A DNA stretch of 64,000 nt, from contig CAYXDO010000005.1 of the NCBI GenBank assembly GCA_964463485.1, positions 1-64,000 of the forward strand. The letters are read 5' to 3'. This DNA is from CAYXDO01 sp964463485. Its GTDB lineage: Bacteria > Myxococcota > Kuafuiibacteriia > Kuafuiibacteriales > Kuafuiibacteriaceae. Shown here one piece after another: positions 25,482-33,162 of this stretch. The first letter of the stretch is position 1. Each line of letters starts with the position of its first letter. The notes under the pieces are model-generated. The model saw only the letters and a program-made list of their open reading frames with translations. It was not told the origin of the DNA and made no database searches. The position numbers and the translations under genes were made by a program.

Positions 25482-26018
25482 GTGAAGCGAACGATGCACC
25501 GGCCGGACCCCTCTCCACTCGTCGATCGTCCTCGCAGCGTGGGCTCCTCGCCCCTGATTCGCGGCGTCGTGTGGGCGGCCTTGGCCGCATCCGTTGCCTG
25601 CGCGCACGCCAAGATCCCCGAGACGCAGCTCGACGACACGCCGGAGAACCGCGAGGTGCTGGATGTCATGTCCGCGTATCAGCGAGCTTTCGAGGGCCGC
25701 AACGCTGACAAAATCCTCGAGCTGATCAGCCCTGCTTTTTTCGAGGACAACGGCAACACCGACGTCGCCGACGACTATGACCGCGGAGGGCTCGCCGACT
25801 CGCTGCGCAAGGAGTTCGAGCGAACCAAGAAGGTGCAGCTCGAGCTTCGCATCGACGACATCCAGGTCGACGACGGCCAGGCCTCGGCGTTCGTGTTCTA
25901 CACGCTGCGGGCGCAGAACGACTTTCCGGCCGGAGAGAAATGGCAAACGACCACGGACCGCGCGCGCGTCCAGCTCGAGAAGCAGGACGGGCGCTGGTTG
26001 ATCCGCTCCGGAATCTAG
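25482..26018 (+). CDS. Putative lipoprotein with NTF2/SnoaL-like domain
   Basis: 178 residues. A hydrophobic stretch ending ASVAC is a plausible lipobox, placing it on a membrane surface. The mature part (NREVLDVMSAYQRAFEGRNADKILELIS, then DDYDRGGLADSLRKEFERTKKVQLELRIDDIQVDDGQASAFVFYTLRAQ and WQTTTDRARVQLEKQDGRWLIRSGI) has the helix-then-curved-sheet pattern of small NTF2-like proteins. No catalytic function can be assigned. The start is uncertain (GTG 25482 or ATG 25494), and the N-terminal region before the signal is unusually long. It lies 29 bp after the metallopeptidase gene on the same strand. Confidence 0.65.
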   Translation: MKRTMHRPDPSPLVDRPRSVGSSPLIRGVVWAALAASVACAHAKIPETQLDDTPENREVLDVMSAYQRAFEGRNADKILELISPAFFEDNGNTDVADDYDRGGLADSLRKEFERTKKVQLELRIDDIQVDDGQASAFVFYTLRAQNDFPAGEKWQTTTDRARVQLEKQDGRWLIRSGI

Positions 26019-26112
26019 AATCTAGGGTCAAAAGCGAGCTCCGTCGGCCGTCCGATCCGGTCCGGGTCCCGATCCGAGGCCCCACGCCCAACAGATCATC
26101 GCGAGCAAGCAC

Positions 26113-26143
26113 GGGTCGGGGCCGGGATGGGGCCGGGAACGGG
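26113..26143 (+). promoter_or_regulatory. G-quadruplex-forming motif upstream of the GspE-N gene
   Basis: Six runs of three or four G separated by only two or three bases (TC, CC, AT, CC, AAC). This satisfies the usual quadruplex pattern on the plus strand, within the 192-bp gap before the gene at 26211. The surrounding sequence repeats GGCCGGGA-type words. Confidence 0.45.
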
Positions 26144-26210
26144 TCGTGGACCGGGAGCGGGAAGCGCGACAAGCAGATCGACACCAGCCCCTATCGCAGT
26201 ATGATGCGGC

Positions 26211-26933
26211 GTGGCTGACGCCCGACTTGGCGAGCTCGTCGTGCGGCTGGGGCTCGCGAGTGAAGATCGCGTTCGCGCGGCCTTGACGGAGCAGGACCGG
26301 ACGTCGGAGCGCCTGACTTCTCTTTTGGTACGCCAGAAGATCGTGGACGGTCGCCTGCTCGCCGACGCGATCGCGCGCGCGCACAGCCTCGGACGTGCGG
26401 ATCCCGCTACGATTCCGGTCGCTCAGGATGCGCGCCGCTTCGTGACTCGGGAGTGGGCTCTCAGCCAGGGAATCGTGCCGGCGTTCGTCGATGATCAAAC
26501 ATTGATCGTAGCGGTGACCGATCCGATGTCGGGTGGTCCTTTGGACGAGCTCTCGTTTCGGACGGGCTATCGAATCCGCCCGCTCGTCTTGGCCGAGAGC
26601 GATCTACCCGCGCTCGTTCAGCGTGTTTTTGGAGATGCGCCTCCGGTCACCGTGGGCACGCCGAGCACGCCGCCGCCGCCCGACAGTCGGCGTCCGGCTC
26701 AGAGCGTGCCGCCGAAGACTGGTCCAACCCGTGTTTCGCAAGCGCCGGCGGCCTATCTGTCCGTGCGTCCCGCGCAAGTGGAGGACCCGGCCACGCTCCA
26801 AGCGCTGCGTCAGCTCGCGGCCACACAGGATCAGGCCGCGCTCGAGATTCAAGCGTTGTTCGAGCTTTGTATCGAGCGTGGGCTCCTGAGCCGTCGCGAG
26901 TACTACGACCGTCTCGAGCGCCTCCCGGAGTGA
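26211..26933 (+). CDS. GspE/MshE N-terminal domain-containing protein
   Basis: 240 residues. Residues 1-135 match the N-terminal domain of type II secretion/pilus ATPases (RLGELVVRLGLASEDRVRAALTEQDRT, AVTDPMSGGPLDELSFRTGYRIRPLVLAESDL), a module that can bind nucleotides such as cyclic-di-GMP in MshE. No ATPase domain follows; a Pro-rich linker (STPPPPDSRRPAQSVPP) leads to a short helical end (LRQLAATQDQAALEIQALFELCIERGLLSRREYYDRL). It may be a stand-alone adaptor or sensor, which are numerous in myxobacteria. The start is GTG. Confidence 0.8.
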   Translation: MADARLGELVVRLGLASEDRVRAALTEQDRTSERLTSLLVRQKIVDGRLLADAIARAHSLGRADPATIPVAQDARRFVTREWALSQGIVPAFVDDQTLIVAVTDPMSGGPLDELSFRTGYRIRPLVLAESDLPALVQRVFGDAPPVTVGTPSTPPPPDSRRPAQSVPPKTGPTRVSQAPAAYLSVRPAQVEDPATLQALRQLAATQDQAALEIQALFELCIERGLLSRREYYDRLERLPE

Positions 26934-27352
26934 TTCGTCGGCTGAGCGATCCCTGCTGGTAACCCGCGGTCTCGAAGATCGCATAGCCGATCGACGCAAA
27001 TCATGTATCCTTTGGGGGAGACCGACCACGCCCATCGCATGAGGCGTAGCGCGTGTCGCAGAAGTCGCGCATTTCGCGAAAAAGGGTTTTTGGAACTTAG
27101 TGGATTCTCGAAGTAATCCGGCAAGTTCGGGTGCGGGACCCGTCGAATGGTCCGTATCGAACGCTGTGTCTGCCCAAGCTCATCCGCGTATTTGGGCTCG
27201 GATTCATCTTCGAATCGCTCCGCCGCGCCCCTCGGCAGGTGACGCGGTCTACTCCATCTGCCCGCCATTCGATCCGGAGTGCCCTCCTTTCCAGCGACGC
27301 TTGAAGCCGACCCTTCGGTCGGCCCGCCGAGTCGGCCCAGAAAGACCAATTC
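26934..27352. other. 419-bp intergenic region upstream of the RNase E/G gene
   Basis: No convincing gene is seen here. A short AAAAAGGGTTTTT sequence lies near 27079-27091. Because rne in E. coli has a long autoregulated 5' leader, part of this stretch may be a leader RNA, but I see no specific structure that proves it. Confidence 0.4.
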
Positions 27353-29512
27353 ATGACCACTCGCATGCTGATCAATGCGACCGTTCCCGACGAGGTTCGC
27401 ATTGCGATCGTCGAAGAAGGCCAGTTGATCGACTTGGACATCGAGGCCGCTGAGGCGGCTTCCATCAAAGGCAACATTTACAAAGGAATCGTCCACAACG
27501 TCGAAGCGAGCCTCGAAGCAGCGTTCATCAACTACGGAGACCACAAGCAGGGCTTCCTGCCGTTCGACGCGGTCTCGCCGGCCGCCTACAGCCGGCCTTG
27601 GACCGAGAAGGAACCGCCGCGGATCTCGGACGTGCTGAAGAAGGGCCAGGAGATCCTGGTTCAAATCGAAAAGGACGCGGTGGGAGAGACGAAGGGCGCG
27701 GCGCTCACGACGTACCTGTCGTTGCCCGGGCGCTACACCGTGTTGATGCCGGGTCGCGAGGCGCGGGGGGTCTCTCGAAAGATCGACGACGAGAAGGCGC
27801 GCAAGAGGATCAAGGCCGTCGCCGACAAGGTCGAGCTCCCTGAGGGCTACGGGTACGTGATTCGTACGGCCGGGGTCGGGCAGACGAAGGCGTCGATTCA
27901 AGGCGAGCTCGAGCGTCTCCTCGAGCTGCACAAGCGCATCGAACGCGGCGCAGAGATCGCGCGAGCGCCATCTCTGTTGCATGCCGAGCCGGACATCATC
28001 GCGCGGACGCTTCGCGATCTGTTCACCGAGGACATCGACGAGGTCTTGATCGACAGCCGCCCGCAGTTCGAGTCGGTGCGTGGCTATTTCGAAGAGCTCA
28101 TGCCCGAGCACGTCGGGCGATTGATGCTCTACGAGAACCCGATCCCGATCTTCGCCTACTACCGCGTGGAGGAGCAGCTCGAGCAGATCTTCGAGCGCCG
28201 CGTACCGATGCCGAGCGGAGGATCGATCGTGATCGATCAAACCGAGGCCTTGGTGGCGATCGACGTGAACTCCGGGAAGATGACGTCGGAGCGCGACCAC
28301 GAGGACACCGTCTACAAGACGAACTTCGAGGCCGCCCAGGTGGTCGCTGCGCAGATCCGACTTCGCGATCTCGGCGGCATCATCGTGGTCGACTTCATCG
28401 ACATGGAGCTCGAGCGTAACCGCCGCGCGGTGGAGAAGGCGCTCAAGGACGCGATGAAGGACGACAAGGCACGCGTGAAAGTCTCGCGCATTCTGTCGAA
28501 CGGCCTCTGCATCCTGACGCGTCAGCGCATTCGCCAGGGCCTCCTGCGATCGTTCAAGAAGCGCTGCCCGGCTTGCGATGGCAGCGGTTGGCGGCGCACG
28601 CCAGAGTCCCACTCGCTTTCGATCTTGAAGCGCATCGAGACCCGGCTCGCGCAGGGCGGCGTGCAGCAGGCGCGAATCACGACGCATCGGGAGACGGCCG
28701 AGCACATCTTGAATCAGAAGCGTCAGGAGCTCCTGGCGCTCGAGCGAAACTATCAGGCGCAGATCATCGTGATCGCGCGTCCGGACATGGAGCACGGCCA
28801 GGACACCGCGCAGTTCTTGTCGCGCGGCGAGCTGCTCGCGGAGATCACGGACATGCTGCCGCAGCGCGAGGACAAGGGCCTGCGCTCCGGAAAGAAGAAG
28901 CGAAAGAAGCGCCGGGAAGCCGCGGAGACGGCGGCGCGGGAGGCGCAGAGGGAGCTCGGCGACGTCAAGGACGAGTCCGAGGAGCGTCGCAAGCGCAAGA
29001 AGCGGCGGATGGACAAAGCGGAGGCTGCCGAAGCTCGTCCGGAGGCCGCGCGCGAGGCTCCCAAGGAGGTCGACGGGGTGACCTTCACGGGAAGGCCCAC
29101 GCCCGAGATGATCGCCAAGTTCAAGGCGGAGGCCCAGGCGCGGCGCTTGGCGCGCGTGCGCTTGGCTCATTCGCCGGGTGCCGAAGAATCGGAGAGACCG
29201 GAGGCCAAGGCTCCCGTGGAGTCGGACGCGACCCAGCGGCCCGAGCCCATGCAAGCATCGGACGTTCCGTCTGCGCCGTCCCGTCGGCCCGAGGAGCCTC
29301 GGCCCGAGGCGACCCGGAGTATCGAAGTGCAAAGAGCGCCCGCGCCCAAGGCCGAGGCTGCGCCCAAGGCCGAGCCCACACCGAAGGCCGAGCTCGCGCC
29401 GAAGGCCGAGCCCGTACCGAAGGCCGAGCCCGCGCCGAAGACGAGCTTGCTCCAGCGACTGCTCGGGTCTCGACGACCCGCGCCGACGCCCACGGAGACG
29501 AAGGAGGGCTGA
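27353..29512 (+). CDS. rng: Ribonuclease E/G
   Basis: A 719-residue endoribonuclease. N-terminal S1-type domain (GNIYKGIVHNVEASLEAAFINYGDHKQGFL), DNase-I-like catalytic region with Asp304 (AIDVNSGKM) and Asp347 (VVDFIDME), and the zinc-link CPACDGSG with Cys405 and Cys408. These positions match E. coli RNase E (Asp303, Asp346, Cys404, Cys407) almost exactly. The core ends near 510. It is followed by a basic stretch (KKRKKRREAAE) and a disordered tail of KAEPxP repeats, which could scaffold partners like the RNase E tail although it is unrelated in sequence. The core is RNase E-like and the overall size intermediate, so rne is an equally fair symbol. Confidence 0.95.
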   Translation: MTTRMLINATVPDEVRIAIVEEGQLIDLDIEAAEAASIKGNIYKGIVHNVEASLEAAFINYGDHKQGFLPFDAVSPAAYSRPWTEKEPPRISDVLKKGQEILVQIEKDAVGETKGAALTTYLSLPGRYTVLMPGREARGVSRKIDDEKARKRIKAVADKVELPEGYGYVIRTAGVGQTKASIQGELERLLELHKRIERGAEIARAPSLLHAEPDIIARTLRDLFTEDIDEVLIDSRPQFESVRGYFEELMPEHVGRLMLYENPIPIFAYYRVEEQLEQIFERRVPMPSGGSIVIDQTEALVAIDVNSGKMTSERDHEDTVYKTNFEAAQVVAAQIRLRDLGGIIVVDFIDMELERNRRAVEKALKDAMKDDKARVKVSRILSNGLCILTRQRIRQGLLRSFKKRCPACDGSGWRRTPESHSLSILKRIETRLAQGGVQQARITTHRETAEHILNQKRQELLALERNYQAQIIVIARPDMEHGQDTAQFLSRGELLAEITDMLPQREDKGLRSGKKKRKKRREAAETAAREAQRELGDVKDESEERRKRKKRRMDKAEAAEARPEAAREAPKEVDGVTFTGRPTPEMIAKFKAEAQARRLARVRLAHSPGAEESERPEAKAPVESDATQRPEPMQASDVPSAPSRRPEEPRPEATRSIEVQRAPAPKAEAAPKAEPTPKAELAPKAEPVPKAEPAPKTSLLQRLLGSRRPAPTPTETKEG

Positions 29513-29515
29513 GCC

Positions 29516-30889
29516 CTGCGCCCGCGATTTCTGCGACGGCGGCTCGTCTCGATCCGCGAGGTTGCGCGGGCGGATAAAGTTGGAGCACCAACTTCATCCA
29601 GCCGCCTGGTCGTCGGCGTCACCCTACTCTTGGCCCTCTACGGCGGGACCGCCCTCGCAGGACCTGCCGTGCTCGTCGCGTCCAAGAAGGGCGACGGACG
29701 CTTTCGTCCTGCATTCGTCGCGTCGCTCAAAAAGGAGGGGCTCGAGGTCAAAGAGCTCGAGCTCAAAGGGAAAGGCACGGCGCTCGAAGCCGCCAAGAAG
29801 GCCGTCGTGATGTTCGGGGTCTCGCTCTCCTTCAAGCCCGGCAAGAAAGAGAAGGGATCGGTCAAGATCGACGTATTCGACACCGCCACCGGGCAGAAGC
29901 TGAAGGCGCACAAAGCCGCGTGGAAGAGCGCCAAGGAAGCGGCGAAGCTCGGGTCCGACAGCGGCGAGCTCGTGGCCGGAGCGATCCTCGCGGCGTTGGC
30001 CAACCCTGCCGAGGCCGCAGGACCGGAGCGCGTCCCGCTCGTCCAGCCAAAGCCGATCGAGCCCGTCGCGGACGTGACGCCCACGGCCAAGATCGAGCCA
30101 AAGCCCGACGTCATCGCTGATCCGATCGTGCGATCCAGCGCCGACGCCGAGTTGTCGAAGACAAAGTCGGCACGCGCCTTCGTCTTGGGGCTCGAGGCGG
30201 GAAGCCAGGCGGCGACCTCGTACTCGGTGTCGGTCGGCGACACGTCGACGCGGCTGACCTACGCGCTGTCGCCGCTCTTGTTGCTCGGGGTTCGCGGGCG
30301 GTTGGCGGTCGATCCAGTGGCGATCTCGTTCGACGTCGCGGTGGTGCCGGTCCGGTACGCGCTCGACATCGATCCGCCGATCACACCCGCCGATCCTTCA
30401 GGGTTGTTTTTCGCCGGGGCGGCCGAGGTGGTGCTGCCGGTGGCGCTGTCCGGGGAAGGCGACCGCGGAGTGCGCTTCGTCCCCGGCCTGGGTTTCGGCC
30501 TGGAGTTACTCAGCGTCGAGGAGCAATCCCAACCCGTCGTCATCGGCGCGAGCGCGCTCGGGCCGCACGTCGCGGTGGGTTTGGAAGTCCTGGGTGCGGA
30601 CCTCGATCTAGGAGTGAAGATTCGCGGACGCTGGCTCCTGAGTTACTCGGAGGCTCCCGTGAAGACGGGTGAGTTTGCCGGTGGGTTTGGCCTCGAGGCG
30701 CGCGGCGACGCGCGGTATTGGGTCGCCGATTCTCTCGCGCTGACTTTCGGTGTGGGTTTCCGGATGCACTCCGTCTCGATGAGTGGGGCCGGTGATCGGC
30801 TGCGCTTGCAGGACGACCCGGAGCTGGTGGATGCCAGCGTCGGCGGGTCCAGCCTGGGGTTGAGCTTCGGGGTCGCGTACGCGCTTTGA
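29516..30889 (+). CDS. Exported hypothetical protein with likely outer-membrane beta-barrel C-terminus
   Basis: An N-terminal signal peptide (RLVVGVTLLLALYGGTALAG) is followed by a small alpha/beta domain (VLVASKKGDGRFRPAFVASLKKEGLEVKELEL), a Pro-rich linker, and 240 residues of alternating hydrophobic strands ending in SLGLSFGVAYAL, as in outer-membrane barrels. The only standard start in frame is TTG 29630, which would cut into the hydrophobic signal core. The frame is open upstream to CTG 29516, eight bases after AAGGAGG, which overlaps the end of rng. I therefore favour CTG, giving a basic n-region (RPRFLRRR). Function unknown. Confidence 0.6.
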   Translation: MRPRFLRRRLVSIREVARADKVGAPTSSSRLVVGVTLLLALYGGTALAGPAVLVASKKGDGRFRPAFVASLKKEGLEVKELELKGKGTALEAAKKAVVMFGVSLSFKPGKKEKGSVKIDVFDTATGQKLKAHKAAWKSAKEAAKLGSDSGELVAGAILAALANPAEAAGPERVPLVQPKPIEPVADVTPTAKIEPKPDVIADPIVRSSADAELSKTKSARAFVLGLEAGSQAATSYSVSVGDTSTRLTYALSPLLLLGVRGRLAVDPVAISFDVAVVPVRYALDIDPPITPADPSGLFFAGAAEVVLPVALSGEGDRGVRFVPGLGFGLELLSVEEQSQPVVIGASALGPHVAVGLEVLGADLDLGVKIRGRWLLSYSEAPVKTGEFAGGFGLEARGDARYWVADSLALTFGVGFRMHSVSMSGAGDRLRLQDDPELVDASVGGSSLGLSFGVAYAL

Positions 30890-30961
30890 GCTGATTCCTC
30901 ATTCCCGCTGACTTTCGCAGTGATTTGCGCCCGCGGCACATGAACGAGTAGGGTGGCGGCC

Positions 30962-32212
30962 ATGCGCATCGATCGGAAGGCTTGGGGTGAGCGTGCTCAG
31001 TTGGCGGCGACGGTGGCCGACCTCGAGGACGTCAAGCACAACAAGGATGGGATCTGGGACAACGAGAACAAGCCAGCGAATACGGTGGGTTCGTGGTTCG
31101 ATCGGAATCCGCTGGCACTTCGCGCTCAGAAGACGCTGGAGGCGGGCGTCTCGGTTGGCGACGAGATCGAGAAGCTCGCGGCCTTTCGAAAGCAGGCCGA
31201 GGTCTCGTTTGGGCAGCCAGTCATGGACGCTGCGATCGAGGCGAGCTTGAACGGAGGCGCGCTCTTTGCCGCGCAAAAGGCCATCACGCTCACTCGCCTC
31301 GGTCGGAGCCCGGCCGACGTGTTCGAGCGATTCGTCGAGGCCTCCGGTTCGGTGGATGGCGTGGCTGTGCCGAAGTCTCGCGTCTTCACTCAGCACTTCT
31401 TGCCGGAGGGCAAACCGACCGGCGACGTCGTCGTCATGTCTCCTGGGTTTCTCGAGACTGGCCGCGCTTTTCACGACCAGATTTCGGAGCTCACCCAACA
31501 CGGCGTCCATGTCGTCACCTTGGACCACCAGTGGGCGGGGCACACTCAAGGGAAGCGCGGAGGGATCTCCAACGGTGAGTCCATCGCGCTCCACGTGGCG
31601 GCGGTGTGCGCCGACGCCTTCGAGCTCGCAAAGGAACGCTACGGCAGCTCGGCCAAGCTCACCTTGGTCGGGGAGAGTATGGGCGGCGGACCGGGAGCCT
31701 TCGGTGCTGCGCTGATGAACGATCAAGGTCGGCTCCTGCTCGACGGCGGAAAGTCGATGCCGAAGGGTGTGAGTTTGGTGCTTCAGGCGCCTTACTTCGG
31801 CGCGACTCCGTCGTTTCTCAACGCGACCCTGAAGGCCGCAGCGACGATCCCGATCCTCAACAAGCTCGAGATGCCCGCGATCGGCCTGCCCGACTTCGTG
31901 GAAGACGACGTAGGAGAGCACAAGGTGGCTCAGGCGATGGTTCGCGAGGATATTCGCGGGCAGCTCGCGGCGTTCAAGGCCAGCGACGCTTTTCTCGCCA
32001 AGCTCATGAGTAACATCGAAAAGGGGGAGCGGCCGGGCGGCAAAGTCTACGTGCTGCACGACCAGAAGGACCCGCTCGCCGATTTTGCGAAGGTGAAGAG
32101 CACCACGGCCACGCTCGGCGGCGAGCTGACGGTGCTGTCGGGAGGCGACCACGGACTGTCGGCGAGCGACCCCAAAGCCTGTGTCGACGTGATTCTCGGC
32201 GCCCTCGGCTGA
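30962..32212 (+). CDS. Alpha/beta hydrolase
   Basis: A 416-residue cytosolic protein. The C-terminal two thirds carry an alpha/beta hydrolase fold: VVVMSPGFLETGRAFHDQISELTQHGVHVVTLDHQWAGHTQG, nucleophile elbow GESMGGG, and a terminal His in GGDHGLSASDP. The acid is probably in HDQKDPLADF. The first 130 residues form an extra helical domain (KALTLARLG-like repeats are absent; AQKTLEAGVSVGDEIEKLAAF is visible) of unknown purpose. The fold resembles monoacylglycerol lipase or lysophospholipase types, but no substrate can be named. ATG 30962 is preferred to the in-frame GTG nine bases upstream. Confidence 0.8.
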   Translation: MRIDRKAWGERAQLAATVADLEDVKHNKDGIWDNENKPANTVGSWFDRNPLALRAQKTLEAGVSVGDEIEKLAAFRKQAEVSFGQPVMDAAIEASLNGGALFAAQKAITLTRLGRSPADVFERFVEASGSVDGVAVPKSRVFTQHFLPEGKPTGDVVVMSPGFLETGRAFHDQISELTQHGVHVVTLDHQWAGHTQGKRGGISNGESIALHVAAVCADAFELAKERYGSSAKLTLVGESMGGGPGAFGAALMNDQGRLLLDGGKSMPKGVSLVLQAPYFGATPSFLNATLKAAATIPILNKLEMPAIGLPDFVEDDVGEHKVAQAMVREDIRGQLAAFKASDAFLAKLMSNIEKGERPGGKVYVLHDQKDPLADFAKVKSTTATLGGELTVLSGGDHGLSASDPKACVDVILGALG

Positions 32213-32325
32213 GCGAAGCCTTGGCGACCCCGTCCCCTGTGCGTGCAGGGGTTCTCACCGAAGGTGCAAATGGACGCTTGATCATGGTCGGCGCAATCGA
32301 GAAAGCTGGAGAAATGCGGCGCTCG

Positions 32326-32523
32326 ATGAGCGTCAAGATACTAAGGCGCGGCGACAAGGACGACGGGTCGTTCGACCGGGAATTTTGGCAAGCCCTCGGG
32401 CCCGAACGCATCTTCGAAGCAGCGTGGGACATGGTGGCCGAGGTCCGAGCCTTCAGGGGGGACGATGCCGACGAACCCAGACTTCAAAGATCTGTTTGTA
32501 GAGTTGAACGCCGAAAGTTCTGA
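32326..32523 (+). CDS. Small protein paired with a nucleotidyltransferase-type toxin
   Basis: A 65-residue protein (SVKILRRGDKDDGSFDREFW, then LGPERIFEAAWDMVAEVRAF and PRLQRSVCRVERR). Short proteins of this shape, ending LQRSV-x-R-basic, are commonly encoded directly before nucleotidyltransferase-fold genes of the AbiEii/DUF6036 kind, so this is likely its partner or antitoxin. It overlaps that gene by 59 bp, which is unusually long. The frame is open to 32221; ATG 32326 is chosen because relatives begin near M-x-VK, with ATG 32314 as an alternative. Confidence 0.65.
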   Translation: MSVKILRRGDKDDGSFDREFWQALGPERIFEAAWDMVAEVRAFRGDDADEPRLQRSVCRVERRKF

Positions 32524-32932
32524 GTTTCTCGTCGTCGGGGCACATGCCGTCATGTTTCACACGGCGCCCCGCTTCACGAAGGATCTCGACATTTGGATCC
32601 ATCCGACTTCTGGGAACGCCGAGAAAGTCCTGCGTGCGCTCGCCAGATTCGGTGCGCCGGCGAGCGAGTTGACGATCGAAGATCTCACCTCGCCCGGGAC
32701 GATATTCATGATGGGAATACCGCCAAACCGAATTGATATTCTGACGACTCTGGATGGGCTGGATTTTGAATCCGCGTGGAAGGATCGAGTCCGAACGACG
32801 TATGGTGGCGTTGCCATTTCCCTGCTTTCGATCGATCACCTGATCGTGAACAAGCGAACGGTCGGCCGTGCCCAAGATCTCGTCGATGTCGAGAGTCTCG
32901 AGCGTGCCCGAGAGTCCATGAGTCGAGGCTAG
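32465..32932 (+). CDS. Nucleotidyltransferase-fold protein (DUF6036/AbiEii-like)
   Basis: 155 residues with the minimal nucleotidyltransferase signature of this group: a Gly-x-His-Ala turn and R-x-T-K-D-L-D-I-W (VVGAHAVMFHTAPRFTKDLDIWI), followed by PPNRIDILTTLDGLDFESAW and LSIDHLIVNKRTVGRAQDLVDVESL. Relatives act as toxins that modify tRNA or act in abortive infection, but many are uncharacterised. AGGGGGG precedes the ATG. It is probably a two-gene toxin-antitoxin-like unit with the overlapping small protein. A MITE-like repeat begins 32 bp downstream. Confidence 0.8.
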   Translation: MPTNPDFKDLFVELNAESSEFLVVGAHAVMFHTAPRFTKDLDIWIHPTSGNAEKVLRALARFGAPASELTIEDLTSPGTIFMMGIPPNRIDILTTLDGLDFESAWKDRVRTTYGGVAISLLSIDHLIVNKRTVGRAQDLVDVESLERARESMSRG

Positions 32933-32964
32933 CAAAGACAACGAGTATTGCTGCGGCCCGTCCT

Positions 32965-33117
32965 AGCAGGTCGCTGAAAAAGGCTCCCAAACTCATGCCG
33001 TGCCCGTGCCCGTCCCTGCCCGTGCCCGATTCACCCGGTAAGCGCTTGAATTTGCTGATCCATGACGATCGAGCACAGCGCAGCGTTCCGAGAAGTCGAC
33101 TTTTTCAGCGACCTGCT
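32965..33117. mobile_element. MITE-like element with 18-bp perfect terminal inverted repeats
   Basis: AGCAGGTCGCTGAAAAAG at 32965-32982 is the exact reverse complement of 33100-33117, bounding 153 bp. The terminal sequence resembles transposon ends in which AAAAA-GCTG-type hairpins occur. Inside is a C-rich stretch (33003-33027) with five CCC runs spaced two or three bases apart, a quadruplex pattern on the minus strand. No transposase is encoded. No obvious target-site duplication flanks it (left ...TCCT, right GGTT...). Confidence 0.5.
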
Positions 33118-33162
33118 GGTTGAAAGCAGCGGACGGCAGACCTCTTTTGGTCAGGTTTGCGC

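Noticed and set aside
26903..29332. 809-codon open frame antisense to RNase E/G
   Set aside because: It mirrors the rng gene exactly; codon bias of high-GC DNA leaves the opposite strand open. No recognisable domains, and rng is unmistakable.
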